From: Stutzerimonas stutzeri
Lineage (GTDB): Bacteria > Pseudomonadota > Gammaproteobacteria > Pseudomonadales > Pseudomonadaceae
Assembly (NCBI RefSeq): GCF_038561965.1
Contig: NZ_CP139348.1
Span: forward strand, 4,526,001-4,590,000
Direction of reading: 5' to 3'
Length of the DNA stretch: 64,000 bases
Positions 34,688-44,267 of the stretch are shown here, piece by piece. The notes under the pieces are model-generated. The model searched no databases and was not told the origin of the DNA. It saw nothing but the letters and a program-made list of their open reading frames with translations. Positions within the stretch are counted from its first letter, which is position 1, and each line of letters opens with the position of its first letter. The position numbers and the translations under genes are program-made.

Positions 34688-35596
34688 TTAGAGCATGCCG
34701 AACAGCGATAGGCCATTGATCTTCAGATAGGTCTTCTGGGTGGCCTGCAGGGACAGCTGGTAGTTGTTCAGGTCGATACTGGCGCCGGCATAGTCCAGAC
34801 GCGACAGCTCGCCGTCGATCTTCTGATTCACCAACGAGACGTCCTCATTGCTGCTGCTGAGCAGCGTCAGAGTGTTCTGCCGCCCGCCGAGGTCAGTCAC
34901 TGCACCGAGCAGCCGGACATGGGTGGCGTCCAGGTTGTCCATGGCCGCTGTGATCTGCGCACGCACGGCCGGGTCGGTGGAATCCAGCGCCGGATCCTTG
35001 AGAACCTGCACCAGGGCGCGCAGCTCGTTGAGCATGCCGACGTCAGCGCCGAAGATCTGCGCAGCGGTGACGTTCTCCTCCACCAGCACGCCGTTGGCCA
35101 CTGCCGCCTGGCGATGCTGGTCGTTGCCCTGTAGTACGTAGGCACCGCCGACCAGAGCGACGGCCGGCTGATTGGAACGGGTGCCGGCGAACAGGTAGCG
35201 GCCTTCCTCGTCACGCACGTTGGCGAAGCTCAGCACGGTGCCTTCCAGCGACTCCAGCTCATTGGCGATGGCCGACAGGTCTGCATCGGTGTTGCTGCCA
35301 TTGGCCGCCCACAGCAGCAGATCGCGGATGCTCAGCATGCTGTCCGAGGCTGCCTTGAGGTTCGCCTCCTGCTTGGACAGGTTGCCGGAAACGTTGGCGA
35401 TGTTGGTGCGGTACTGCGTCAGGCTGGCTTCCTCGCGCTGGATACGCAGCACACGGACCGCGGAGATCGGGTCATCGGACGGCACCAGCATGCGCTCGCC
35501 GCTGGCCATCTGCTGCATCAGCTTGCCGAGCTTCTCCGAACTGTTGTTCAGCGAGCCGTGCATCATTGCGGTGATCTGGGCATTGGAAATGCGCAT
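34688..35596 (-). CDS. flgL: Flagellar hook-filament junction protein FlgL (lateral)
   Basis: 302 residues. Flagellin-like N-terminus MRISNAQITAMMHGSLNNSSEKLGKL with the LMQQMASGERMLVPSDDP motif, and a helical C-terminus ending NGLSLFGML. It forms the second hook-filament adaptor ring with FlgK. Part of the flgBCDEFGHIJKL operon. Confidence 0.92.
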   Translation of the reverse strand: MRISNAQITAMMHGSLNNSSEKLGKLMQQMASGERMLVPSDDPISAVRVLRIQREEASLTQYRTNIANVSGNLSKQEANLKAASDSMLSIRDLLLWAANGSNTDADLSAIANELESLEGTVLSFANVRDEEGRYLFAGTRSNQPAVALVGGAYVLQGNDQHRQAAVANGVLVEENVTAAQIFGADVGMLNELRALVQVLKDPALDSTDPAVRAQITAAMDNLDATHVRLLGAVTDLGGRQNTLTLLSSSNEDVSLVNQKIDGELSRLDYAGASIDLNNYQLSLQATQKTYLKINGLSLFGML

Positions 35597-35632
35597 GTGT
35601 CTTTCTCGTCAGTCGGGTCGAGCGGGTGCCGC

Positions 35633-37012
35633 TCAGAACATGGCCAGCACGGCCCTGAACAAATCGTTGGAAGTACTGATGACTTTCATATTGGCCTGGT
35701 AGGCCTGCTCATAGGCCATGAGGTTGACCGCCTCTTCATCCAGATTGACCGCACTGACGCTGTCGCGCTGGGCCTGCGCCTGCTCGGCGACGACCGCGGC
35801 GGCTGCCAGGTCGGCCTTGTTCTGCCGGCTGGCGCTGCCGACGCGGCCGACCAGCCCGGCATAGGCGTCGTTGAGCGGAACATCGCTGCCGGCCACGTTA
35901 ACCTTGGCCGACTTTAGCTCCAGCAGCGCCAGCAGATTCTCGTTGTTGCCGACTTCGCCGGTGCCAGTCTGGCCAGCGGAGGAAAACGCCAGCTGTTCCG
36001 GGGTCAGAGCGGTCACCGCGAGCATGCCGCTGGTGCTGCCAGGTGTGTAGACGAACAGCGGCTGGCCCGGGTTGCCGGCCAGGTCGAAGCCGCCGGCCAG
36101 GGTGTCGTTGACGCTCTGCGCCAGGGCAGCAGCCATATCGTGCAGGTCCGCCTGGGCCGGGCGTAGCGCGCCGTACTCCATGTCGTAGAGCGCACCGAGC
36201 GAGCCGCCAAGGCCCTGCTGCACCAGCGGGAAGGTGGTCTTGGCGAATACCAGGGTCAGTTCCTGCTCGCCGGCCAAGTTTTGCTCCACCCGCAGCTGAC
36301 CGGCCGTGGAGCCCGCAACCAGAGGCTGGCCGTTGGCCAGGGAAACCGTCAGCGTGCCATCGGCGACTTCCTGCACGCGGATTCCGGCGTACTGGCTGAG
36401 GTCCTTGATCAGGTTCTCGCGGTAGTCGCGCAGCGTGGCGGTATCCCGCCCGGCCGACTCCATCTTGAGGATCTCGGCATTCAGTTCGGCAATGTTGCCA
36501 GACAGCCCGTTGATCTCGCTGACCATTGCCACGCGCTGGCCCTGCAGCGCATTGAGCTGCGTGCCGATGTTGCCGTTCAGGCCGTTGAAGCGCTGCGCCA
36601 GTTGCTTGGCCTCGCCGATGATCTGCTGACGCAGGGCGATGGATTCGGGCGTCGAGCTGGCTTCGCTGAGCGCGGCGAAGAAGTTGTCCAGGCCAACGCT
36701 GACACTGGACCCTTCGCTATGGATCAGGCCTTCCAGCGCCGACAGGTACTGCTGGCTGGTGCCGTAGTAGTTTTTGTCGGTGCTGGCGCGCCAGAGCTGC
36801 TGATTCTGGAAATCGTTGGACAGCCGGCGGATGCTGCTGACCTGCACGCCGCCGCCGATGCTGGTGGCAGTCTGGCCACCGACCGAGTGCATCTCCGGCG
36901 CCAGGCGGCTGAAACCGGGCGTGTTGACGTTGGCGATGTTCTGCCCGGTCGCGGTAAGGGCGATCTGGGAGGCACGTACACCGCTGTAGCCAATCTGACT
37001 CAAGATGCTCAC
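35633..37012 (-). CDS. flgK: Flagellar hook-associated protein FlgK (lateral)
   Basis: 459 residues. N-terminus GYSGVRASQIALTATGQNIANVNTPGFS and C-terminus VNLMAYEQAYQANMKVISTSNDLFRAVL are the two family helices. It caps the hook and starts the filament junction. The ATG overlaps the flgJ stop. Confidence 0.93.
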   Translation of the reverse strand: MSILSQIGYSGVRASQIALTATGQNIANVNTPGFSRLAPEMHSVGGQTATSIGGGVQVSSIRRLSNDFQNQQLWRASTDKNYYGTSQQYLSALEGLIHSEGSSVSVGLDNFFAALSEASSTPESIALRQQIIGEAKQLAQRFNGLNGNIGTQLNALQGQRVAMVSEINGLSGNIAELNAEILKMESAGRDTATLRDYRENLIKDLSQYAGIRVQEVADGTLTVSLANGQPLVAGSTAGQLRVEQNLAGEQELTLVFAKTTFPLVQQGLGGSLGALYDMEYGALRPAQADLHDMAAALAQSVNDTLAGGFDLAGNPGQPLFVYTPGSTSGMLAVTALTPEQLAFSSAGQTGTGEVGNNENLLALLELKSAKVNVAGSDVPLNDAYAGLVGRVGSASRQNKADLAAAAVVAEQAQAQRDSVSAVNLDEEAVNLMAYEQAYQANMKVISTSNDLFRAVLAMF

Positions 37013-38127
37013 GACAGGACTTCCTTCGACTCGATCCGGATCGGTTGCGCGAACGCCACCGATAGATGGCGGGCGACAACCGGCTGCTGCCTATCCAAGG
37101 CGACTGCAGCGGGCGTGTTATTAAGCGACGCGGATGTCAGCTGCTCGGCGCTGACGCTCGTGCCCTGAGTCATCGCCAGCGTTTGCGCCTGATTCAGGCG
37201 CTCAGATGCCGCCAGACTGACCTGCACGACCTGCGGCCAGCGCGCCTGTTGTGACGGCAGCGCGGCCTGTGGCGCGCGCTCCTGGCTGTTGGCAGCCTGC
37301 AGATCCTTGAGGATGTTGCGCGTGTAGTTGCGGGTTTCCTGGTACGGAATCTTCTGTATCCAGCTGGCCGCATCGATTTCGCCACGGCGCGGATCGCCAT
37401 GGCTCTTCAGCCACTCGTCGACCTTGCCAGGGCCGGCGTTGTAGGCCGCCAGCGCCAGTGCCTGGTGGCCGTCGTAGCGATCGAGCATCTTGTTCAGGTA
37501 CGCGCTGCCGAGGCGCTTGTTGTACTCGGCATCGCTGGTCAGGCGCGCTTCGTCGAACGGCAGGCCGAGTTCGGCAGCCATGTCGCGGGCGGTGCCAGGC
37601 ATCAACTGCATCAGCCCGCGCGCGCCCTTGGGCGAAACGGCGGCGACGTTGCCGCTGGATTCGTGCTTGATGACGCTATCCACCAGCGCGCGGAAGCCCG
37701 CCTTGCCCGCCGCCCAGGCGTTGTCCAGCGCATCGACGCCGCGCTGCCAGGTACCACGCAGCGCATGCTGGCCGCCCTGCCCGGCACTGGCCAGACCGAG
37801 CGCGGCAGGCGCCGGCGCGGTGCCGCCCAGCCCACCGGAGAGCTGCTGCACCAGCATGTCGGCAATCCCGGTTTGACGCTTGCCGGCCAGGGTCTCGGCG
37901 AGCACCTCGTCGTAGAAGTCGCGCATGGTGTCCAGCTCGCGACTGCGCATCGGGTTGCCGGCTGAAAGCACGTCGCCGGCCTTGCGCATCTGCTTGAGGA
38001 TCTGCTGCAGGAACATGGCCTCGAACTGCTCGGAAACCATCTCCAGCTGCTGCCTGCGCGCGGCGCTCGGACCGTCGTGGCGCGCGCGCATGGCATTGAG
38101 GTGTTGCGGTAGGGAAACGATGCTCAT
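37009..38127 (-). CDS. flgJ: FlgJ rod chaperone with SLT-type lytic transglycosylase domain
   Basis: 372 residues. The first ~100 are the FlgJ rod-binding domain (EQFEAMFLQQILKQMRKAGD). The C-terminal domain, from about residue 143, is not the usual GH73 glucosaminidase but an SLT lytic transglycosylase: IKHESSGN with catalytic E156, GLMQLMPGTA and ALAAYNAGPGKV. It should cut peptidoglycan so that the rod can pass. A long Ala/Gln-rich tail follows the enzyme domain. Confidence 0.92.
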   Translation of the reverse strand: MSIVSLPQHLNAMRARHDGPSAARRQQLEMVSEQFEAMFLQQILKQMRKAGDVLSAGNPMRSRELDTMRDFYDEVLAETLAGKRQTGIADMLVQQLSGGLGGTAPAPAALGLASAGQGGQHALRGTWQRGVDALDNAWAAGKAGFRALVDSVIKHESSGNVAAVSPKGARGLMQLMPGTARDMAAELGLPFDEARLTSDAEYNKRLGSAYLNKMLDRYDGHQALALAAYNAGPGKVDEWLKSHGDPRRGEIDAASWIQKIPYQETRNYTRNILKDLQAANSQERAPQAALPSQQARWPQVVQVSLAASERLNQAQTLAMTQGTSVSAEQLTSASLNNTPAAVALDRQQPVVARHLSVAFAQPIRIESKEVLS

Positions 38128-38135
38128 GGTCGGCC

Positions 38136-39236
38136 TTACATCACGATCAGTTCGGCGTTCAGCGCGCCGGCGCGTTCCAGCGACTGGAGGATGCTCATCA
38201 CATCATCCGGGGTCGCGCCCAGGCTGTTGATGGTGCTGATGATGCTTTCCAGGCTGGCGCCTTCGGGCCACTTGAACATGGCGTTGCGCTCCTGCTCGAC
38301 GGCGACGTCCGATTGCGGCACCACCGCGGTCTGACCCTGGGAGAAGGGCCCCGGCTGGCTGACCTGGGGCCGCTCGCTGATGGTGACGGTGAGCGAACCA
38401 TGGGCGACCGCGGCGGCCTTCACTCGCACGCCCTCGCCGACCACCACGGTGCCGGTGCGGCTGTTGAACACCACCTTCGGCCGCACGCGGCCTTCTTCAA
38501 CGTCCAGGCGTTCGAGCATGGCCATGAAACTCATGCGCTGGGTGCTGGTGACCGGTGCACGAATCGAGATCTTGGTGGCATTGAGCGCGGTGGCGGTGCC
38601 CTTGCCGAAGTAGGCATCGACCGCATCGACCACGCGGGTGACGGTCTGGAAGCTCGGCTGGCGCACATTGAGCATCACGTCCGGGCGCTCGGTGAAATCG
38701 GTGGGAATCATCCGCTCCACCGTCGCGCCGTTGGGGATCAGCCCGCTGTTGGAGGTATTGATCGCCACCTTGGAACCACTGGCACCCTCGGCATTCACCC
38801 CGCCGACCACCAGCGCGCCCTGGGCCACGGCATAGACCTCGCCGTCGACACCCTGCAGCGGGGTCATCAGCAGCTGGCCGCCGCGCAGGCTCTTGGCGTC
38901 GCCCAGCGAGGACACGGTGACATCGACGCTCTGCCCCGGGCTGTAGGACGGCGGCACCGTTGCGGTTACGGTCACCGCGGCGACGTTCTTCAGCTTCGGG
39001 TCGACGTTGGCCGGCAGGTTGATGCCGAACTGCTTGATCATGTTGGTCACCGAGTGGCTGGTGAACTTCACCTGATTCTTGTCACCGGTGCCATCAAGGC
39101 CGACCACCAGACCGTAGCCGATCAGCTGGTTGCCGCGGATACCCTCGATATCCACCAGGTCCATCAGCGGTACGGCCTGTGCCGGCAATTGCCAGCACAG
39201 CGCAACGGCGGCGAAAAACAGCTTCACGGATTGCAT
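38136..39236 (-). CDS. flgI: Flagellar P-ring protein FlgI (lateral)
   Basis: 366 residues with a signal peptide (LFFAAVALCWQLPAQA) followed by DLVDIEGIRGNQLIGYGLVVGLDGTGD, the FlgI signature. It forms the peptidoglycan bushing. Eight bases separate it from flgJ. Confidence 0.94.
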   Translation of the reverse strand: MQSVKLFFAAVALCWQLPAQAVPLMDLVDIEGIRGNQLIGYGLVVGLDGTGDKNQVKFTSHSVTNMIKQFGINLPANVDPKLKNVAAVTVTATVPPSYSPGQSVDVTVSSLGDAKSLRGGQLLMTPLQGVDGEVYAVAQGALVVGGVNAEGASGSKVAINTSNSGLIPNGATVERMIPTDFTERPDVMLNVRQPSFQTVTRVVDAVDAYFGKGTATALNATKISIRAPVTSTQRMSFMAMLERLDVEEGRVRPKVVFNSRTGTVVVGEGVRVKAAAVAHGSLTVTISERPQVSQPGPFSQGQTAVVPQSDVAVEQERNAMFKWPEGASLESIISTINSLGATPDDVMSILQSLERAGALNAELIVM

Positions 39237-39248
39237 GGGTCAGCTCGC

Positions 39249-39917
39249 TTAAAGAGGGAACAGCGGCGACGCGAAGAATCGCGTCAGCCAGCCAGCCGAG
39301 TTGCTGTCGTTGAGCACACCGCGGCCCGCGTAGGAAATCTTGGCATTGGCCACGCTTTGCGAGGACACCTGGTTGTAGCGGTTGATGTCGTCGATGCGCA
39401 CCAGGCCGGTCAGGCGGATGTACTCGTCGCCCTGATTCAGGCGCAGGGCCTTTTCGCCCTTGATCAGCAGCGTCCCGTTCGGCAGCACGCGGTGCACGCT
39501 GACGGCGATGGAGCCGCGCAGGGTGTTCTGCTGTGAACTCTTGGCCGAGCCCTTGAAGTCGCGCTCGCCAGAGGCCGAGGTTTCCACGTTCGGGTAGGTC
39601 TTGCCCAGAACGGTGGGCACGCCGATGCCGACGCTCGATTCCTTGCCGAAGCTGGTACCGGCGCTCTTGCTCGACTGGGTGGACTCGTCCAGCACCACGG
39701 TGAGGATGTCGCCGACCCGCACCGCACGCCTGTCGCTGACCAGCGAGCCGCCGTAGCCGGAGCGGAACAGGCCGCCGCCGGTGGTCGGTGGCAGGCTGTA
39801 GTCGAGTTCCAGCGGCTCGTATTCGCTGGAATCCTCGTCGGGCAGCAGCTCGTCGAAACTGGCGCAGCCGCCGAGCAGCAGAAGGGCGAACAGGAGGGCG
39901 ATCGGCTTCATCGGCAT
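39249..39917 (-). CDS. flgH: Flagellar L-ring lipoprotein FlgH (lateral)
   Basis: About 222 residues. Lipoprotein signal with lipobox LLGGCAS, then GSLVSDRRAVRVGDILTVVLDE, typical of FlgH. It forms the outer-membrane ring. The ATG at 39917 overlaps the flgG stop; an ATG two codons in (39911) is also possible. Confidence 0.92.
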   Translation of the reverse strand: MPMKPIALLFALLLLGGCASFDELLPDEDSSEYEPLELDYSLPPTTGGGLFRSGYGGSLVSDRRAVRVGDILTVVLDESTQSSKSAGTSFGKESSVGIGVPTVLGKTYPNVETSASGERDFKGSAKSSQQNTLRGSIAVSVHRVLPNGTLLIKGEKALRLNQGDEYIRLTGLVRIDDINRYNQVSSQSVANAKISYAGRGVLNDSNSAGWLTRFFASPLFPL

Positions 39918-40702
39918 CACACGGTCTGGTTGAGGAACTGCTGCATGCCGCTGGCAGCGTCGAGGACCTTGGCATTGGCCTCGTAGGCACGCTGGATGGC
40001 GATCATCGCCACCATTGCTTCCACCACCTGCACGTTGGAGCCTTCCAGCACGCCTTGCTTGAGCTGGCCAAGGCCTTCCTCGCCCGGCACGCCCTCCACC
40101 GGCTCGCCACTGGCGACGGTTTCGCGATAGAGGTTGCCGCCCAGCGCTTCCAGTCCACCCGGGTTGGTGAAGTTGACCAGGGTGATCTGCCCCAGCTCGG
40201 ATGGCAGGTTGTCGCCGGCCAGCACCGCAGTAACGATGCCATCGCTGCCGACGGTGAAGCCGGTGCTGCCTTCGGGCACTTCGATCGCCGGGTTCAGCGG
40301 CAGGCCCTGGGCGTTGACCATCATGCCTTCGGCGTTGAGCTGGAACTGGCCGTTCTCGGTGTAGAAGATGTCGCCGTTGGGCGACTCGACCTGAAAGAAG
40401 CCGCGCCCGACGATGGCCAGATCCATCGGCTGCCCGGTGGTCTGGATGCTGCCTTCGGTGAACACCTTCTGCGTGCCGGCGACGCGCACGCCGCTGCCCA
40501 GCTGGATGCCGGAGGGCACGGTGTTGATTTCGTCGGCCTGGGCGCCCGGCTGCTTCTCGATGACGTAGAACAGGTCTTCGAAGACTGCGCGATCACTCTT
40601 GAAGCCGTTGGTGTTGACGTTGGCCAGGTTGTTGGCGACGGTGGCCATGGCCTTGTCCTGAGCGGCCAGGCCGGTCTTGCTGACCCAAAGTGCGGAATTC
40701 AT
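39917..40702 (-). CDS. flgG: Distal rod protein FlgG (lateral)
   Basis: 261 residues. N-terminus MNSALWVSKTGLAAQDKAMATVANNLANVNTNGFK and C-terminus EAMVAMIAIQRAYEANAKVL are the rod/hook family helices. The length and the FYVIEKQPGAQ region fit FlgG rather than FlgF. Confidence 0.93.
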   Translation of the reverse strand: MNSALWVSKTGLAAQDKAMATVANNLANVNTNGFKSDRAVFEDLFYVIEKQPGAQADEINTVPSGIQLGSGVRVAGTQKVFTEGSIQTTGQPMDLAIVGRGFFQVESPNGDIFYTENGQFQLNAEGMMVNAQGLPLNPAIEVPEGSTGFTVGSDGIVTAVLAGDNLPSELGQITLVNFTNPGGLEALGGNLYRETVASGEPVEGVPGEEGLGQLKQGVLEGSNVQVVEAMVAMIAIQRAYEANAKVLDAASGMQQFLNQTV

Positions 40703-40716
40703 GCGTTATCTCCCGA

Positions 40717-41445
40717 TCAGCTGCCGCGGATCATTCGGTTGCCAGCGTCGGAAAGGTCCTCGGCGGCTTTCATCATCTTCACCTGGGTTTCGAACAGGCG
40801 GTTCAGGCTCATGGTCGAGGCCAGCTCGTCGATCGCCGAGACGTTGCTCGACTCGAGGAAGCCGCTGACCAGCCGCACGTCCTCGCTCGGCTGCGCCGGC
40901 TCACCGTCGCGGGTCACCAGCAGGCCGGCCTGGTTCTTCGTCAGGTTGGCTGCCGGCACGTCGACCAGGCGGATGCGGTCGACCTCGGCCATCATCCAGT
41001 CGCCGGGAGCCATCACCGAAACGGTGCCGTCATTGCCGATTTCCATGCGGTCGTACTCCGGCAGCACAATCGGGCCGCCCTCGCCGAGTACCGCGCGACC
41101 GTTAAGCGTCAGGCGCCCTTCGGCATCCACCTGCATGCTGCCCTGGCGGGTGTAGGCCTCGCCTTCGCCGTCCTGCAGCACGATCAGGCCGGTGCCCTTG
41201 ACCGCGAAGTCCAGCTCGCGACCGGTGGCCATCAGCGGGCCGGCGGCCAGACTGACGCCGTTGTTCTCGATCAGCGCCATGTGCCGGCTGTCATAGCCGT
41301 AGCCTTCCACCGCCACGGCCTGAGCGCGTTCCAGATCGGCGCGAAAGCCGGGCGTATTGACGTTGGCCAGGTTGTTGGAGCGCACCTGCAGCGACATCAT
41401 CGTGCGGCTGGCGGCCGTCATCGCGGTGTATCCCAAGCGATCCAT
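40717..41445 (-). CDS. flgF: Proximal rod protein FlgF (lateral)
   Basis: 242 residues, MDRLGYTAMTAASRTMMSLQVRSNNLANVNTPGFR at the N-terminus. It is shorter than FlgG and lies between flgE and flgG, as FlgF does. Confidence 0.92.
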   Translation of the reverse strand: MDRLGYTAMTAASRTMMSLQVRSNNLANVNTPGFRADLERAQAVAVEGYGYDSRHMALIENNGVSLAAGPLMATGRELDFAVKGTGLIVLQDGEGEAYTRQGSMQVDAEGRLTLNGRAVLGEGGPIVLPEYDRMEIGNDGTVSVMAPGDWMMAEVDRIRLVDVPAANLTKNQAGLLVTRDGEPAQPSEDVRLVSGFLESSNVSAIDELASTMSLNRLFETQVKMMKAAEDLSDAGNRMIRGS

Positions 41446-41454
41446 GGGTCAGCC

Positions 41455-42645
41455 TCAGATTGCGTTGAACAGGACCTGGGTCAGTTCCTTGTTGGTGGAA
41501 ATGACCTGAGTGTTGGCCTGGTAGTTACGCTGGCCTTCCATCAGGCCTACCAGCTGCTGCGTCAGATCGACGTTGGAGCTTTCCAGCGCACCGGACGCTA
41601 GAGTGCCGTACTGACCGACACCCGGGGCGCCGAGCATCGCCGCGCCGGAGGCAGCGGTTTCGGTCCAGGCGGTGCCGCTGATGTTCTTCAGGCCTTCGGC
41701 GTTGACGAAGCTGGCCAGTACCACCTGGCCCTGCAGCATGCGCTCGCCATTGGAGTAGCTGGCGTAGACCTTGCCGTCCTTCTCCACGGTCATGCCGGTC
41801 TGCTCGCCGGCCGCATAGCCGGTGGCGCGGTTGTTGGTGACGCTGAACTCCGAGCCGTACTGGCTGGTGCCGCTGTAGTCGAGCTGGATGGCCAGCGGGG
41901 CCACGCCACCGGTCAGCGGAGCAGCCAGTGGCACCGTACCGATCGGGGTGGCCAGCACGCCGGCGGTGTCGAAGGTCAGCGCCTGCGGGGCGCCCGCCAG
42001 GGCTGCGCCGTCGACGTAGTAGTGGGCATTCCAGCTGTTGTCGCCAGTCTTGACGAAGTACTGCGTCAGGGTGTGTTCCTTGCCCTGGGAGTCGAACAGC
42101 TTGGTGGTGTAGGTGGAGTTGTAGCTGTCCGCCGCCAGCGGGTCGAAGGCCACGGTCGGCACCTGCTGGTTCGCGTCCAGGTTGGCGACGAAGCTCAGCG
42201 CATCGGTGGCGCGGGCCGGGATGCCGCCGGAGCGCAGCTGCAGGTCACCGACGGTACCGGTCTGCAGGTTGCCGGTGGCGTCGGCGGGATAGCCCTGCAG
42301 GCGCTGGCCGAGGCTGTTGGTGATGTAGCTGTCCTTGTCGGTGCCGAAGATGCCGGCACGGGTGTAGCCGACGTCACCGTTGCTGGCGCGGGTGACGAAG
42401 AAGCCGCCACCGGAAATGGCCAGATCGAGGGTGCGGTTGGTCGAGGTCAGGGCGCCGCCCTGGCTGATGCTCTGGGTGGTGCCGATCACTTCCACGCCCA
42501 TGGCCTGGGTTTCGGCATACAGGCTGCCGAAGTTGGTGCGCGAGGACTTGAAGCCCACGGTGCCGGAGTTGGCGATGTTGTTGCCGATGGTGTTGAGTTG
42601 CTCGTTGACGGCGGACAGGCCGGTCAGGGCGATATTGAAGCTCAT
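41455..42645 (-). CDS. flgE: Flagellar hook protein FlgE (lateral)
   Basis: 396 residues. N-terminus ALTGLSAVNEQLNTIGNNIANSGTVGFKSSR and C-terminus LMEGQRNYQANTQVISTNKELTQVLFNAI are clear. Builds the hook. Confidence 0.94.
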   Translation of the reverse strand: MSFNIALTGLSAVNEQLNTIGNNIANSGTVGFKSSRTNFGSLYAETQAMGVEVIGTTQSISQGGALTSTNRTLDLAISGGGFFVTRASNGDVGYTRAGIFGTDKDSYITNSLGQRLQGYPADATGNLQTGTVGDLQLRSGGIPARATDALSFVANLDANQQVPTVAFDPLAADSYNSTYTTKLFDSQGKEHTLTQYFVKTGDNSWNAHYYVDGAALAGAPQALTFDTAGVLATPIGTVPLAAPLTGGVAPLAIQLDYSGTSQYGSEFSVTNNRATGYAAGEQTGMTVEKDGKVYASYSNGERMLQGQVVLASFVNAEGLKNISGTAWTETAASGAAMLGAPGVGQYGTLASGALESSNVDLTQQLVGLMEGQRNYQANTQVISTNKELTQVLFNAI

Positions 42646-42695
42646 GGTTGCGTCTCGACTCTGCTGGATGGAGGTTCGGTGGCTGGCCGCCGCGC

Positions 42696-43361
42696 TCAGG
42701 CGCTGCCGGTACCGAACTCGAGAATGTTGTAGAACGGCACCGAGCCGACCCCTTGGATCTGCAGCACAGGACCCTCGGCGCTGACACGCACGTTGCCGAC
42801 CGTGCCGGCGACTTCCACCTGCGGGAACTCGCCGTTGTCCGACTCGATCACCACGCTGTACTGGCCGGCCGGCAGGCCGAGGCGCTGCGGATCGATATCG
42901 AACGGCACCTGTCCGGGAGAGCGGGCGCCCAGTTCGATGGTGGTCTTCAGGCCGTTGGAATCGGTCAGCACCACCGCTGTACGGTTGGAGGCATGCGCCA
43001 GGGTGAATTGCCCCTGCACTGGCTGGCCGGCCAGCTGCAGGCTATCCACCGCCACCCGCACCTGCTGACCGACCAGGCCGGCAGCGGTCAGGGTCTGCAG
43101 GTTGTCCATCAGCACCAGATTGTTCTGCGCCAGGCTGGTCATGTTCTCCATGCTCTTGACCTGGGACATCGCCGAGAACTGGTTGAGGAACTCGGTGCTG
43201 TCGACCGGCTTTGTCGGGTCCTGATACTTAATCTGGGCGACCATCAGGCTGATGAAGTTGTTCTCCATCGTGGTGGCGTCGCTGACGTTCACGGCGCGCT
43301 TGACCTGATCGATCGTGTTGCCGGCCAGGCTGGCGTCCAGCGCGGAGTTGACGCTACTCAT
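42696..43361 (-). CDS. flgD: Hook cap/assembly protein FlgD (lateral)
   Basis: 221 residues with the FlgD N-terminal segment NNFISLMVAQIKYQDPTKPVDSTEFLNQFSAMSQV. Needed to assemble the hook. The start overlaps the flgC stop by one base. Confidence 0.93.
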   Translation of the reverse strand: MSSVNSALDASLAGNTIDQVKRAVNVSDATTMENNFISLMVAQIKYQDPTKPVDSTEFLNQFSAMSQVKSMENMTSLAQNNLVLMDNLQTLTAAGLVGQQVRVAVDSLQLAGQPVQGQFTLAHASNRTAVVLTDSNGLKTTIELGARSPGQVPFDIDPQRLGLPAGQYSVVIESDNGEFPQVEVAGTVGNVRVSAEGPVLQIQGVGSVPFYNILEFGTGSA

Positions 43362-43789
43362 CAGACTTCTCCCAGGCGCAGCAGGCTCTGCTGCATGCTC
43401 TTCACACGGTTGAGCACCTCGACACCGGTTTCGAAGCTGCGAGTGGCCGACATCATGTCGGTCATCTCCTCGATTTCGTTGATATCGGGGTAATAGACGT
43501 AGCCTTCGCCGTCGGCCAGCGGATTGCCCGGCTCATAGCGACGCTTGGGTTCGGCGCCCGAGGTAACCACGTCGAGCACCTGCACATGGGCGCCGCCCAG
43601 GCCGACGCCGCGGGTCAGCGAGTTGTTCTCGTACACCGCGGCGAACATCGGCTTGCGCGCCTGGTAGACGTCGGCAGGGTTGTTGGCCGCTGAGTCCGTA
43701 TTGGCCAGGTTGCTTGCCACGGTATTCAGCCGCACGGTCTGCGCGTTCATCGACGAACCGGCGATGCGGTAAATGGAATCGAATGACAT
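43361..43789 (-). CDS. flgC: Proximal rod protein FlgC (lateral)
   Basis: 142 residues. FDSIYRIAGSSMNAQTVRLNTVASNLANTDS at the N-terminus and MMSATRSFETGVEVLNRVKSMQQSLLRLGE at the end. Overlaps flgB and flgD by one base on each side. Confidence 0.93.
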   Translation of the reverse strand: MSFDSIYRIAGSSMNAQTVRLNTVASNLANTDSAANNPADVYQARKPMFAAVYENNSLTRGVGLGGAHVQVLDVVTSGAEPKRRYEPGNPLADGEGYVYYPDINEIEEMTDMMSATRSFETGVEVLNRVKSMQQSLLRLGEV

Positions 43790-44154
43790 CAGCGGCCCTC
43801 GATGGCTTGCTTAAGGCCACGAAATTTCATGGTCAGGAAGGTCAGGCTGGTCTGGAAATCCATGGAATTGCGCGAAAACTGCGCCTGCTCGACCGACAGC
43901 TCGACGGTGTTGCCGTCCTGCGAGGCCTGGGTCGGTACGCGATAGAGCATGCGCGGGTCGCTGCCAGCGATGCTCAGGCGCGACGAGGCGCCATCGTCCA
44001 GGCGCTGCATTTCGACGCCAAAGTCGATGTCGCGGGCCTGAAAGCCCGGGGTGTCCTCGTTGGCCAGGTTCGCCGCGAGGATCTCGCTGCGCTGCATGCG
44101 CAAACCCAGCGCGCGCTCGTGAACGCCGATGGCGTCGTCAATCCGTATACTCAT
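43789..44154 (-). CDS. flgB: Proximal rod protein FlgB (lateral)
   Basis: 121 residues from the ATG at 44154 (MSIRIDDAIGVHERALGLR); the frame is open further upstream, but only this start gives the normal FlgB N-terminus and it lies just after the sigma-54 promoter. RSEILAANLANEDTPGFQARDIDF is the rod-family motif. First gene of the flgBCDEFGHIJKL operon. Confidence 0.92.
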   Translation of the reverse strand: MSIRIDDAIGVHERALGLRMQRSEILAANLANEDTPGFQARDIDFGVEMQRLDDGASSRLSIAGSDPRMLYRVPTQASQDGNTVELSVEQAQFSRNSMDFQTSLTFLTMKFRGLKQAIEGR

Positions 44155-44203
44155 TCGCCGATACCCTTGAAGCATGAGCGGTGTGATAACCGACCATCGC
44201 TTT

Positions 44204-44219
44204 TGCAGCATTCGTGCCG
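44204..44219 (-). promoter_or_regulatory. Sigma-54 promoter of the flgB operon
   Basis: On the minus strand the sequence is CGGCACGAATGCTGCA: a -24 GG and -12 GC with exactly 10 bp between, matching the consensus TGGCACG-N4-TTGCA at most positions. It lies 50 bp before flgB. In lateral systems LafK activates such promoters. The divergent flgA begins on the other side. Confidence 0.75.
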
Positions 44220-44267
44220 GCCCGCTAACGCATAGGTAACTCGTTGTTTTCAATCAATAAAAACGCA

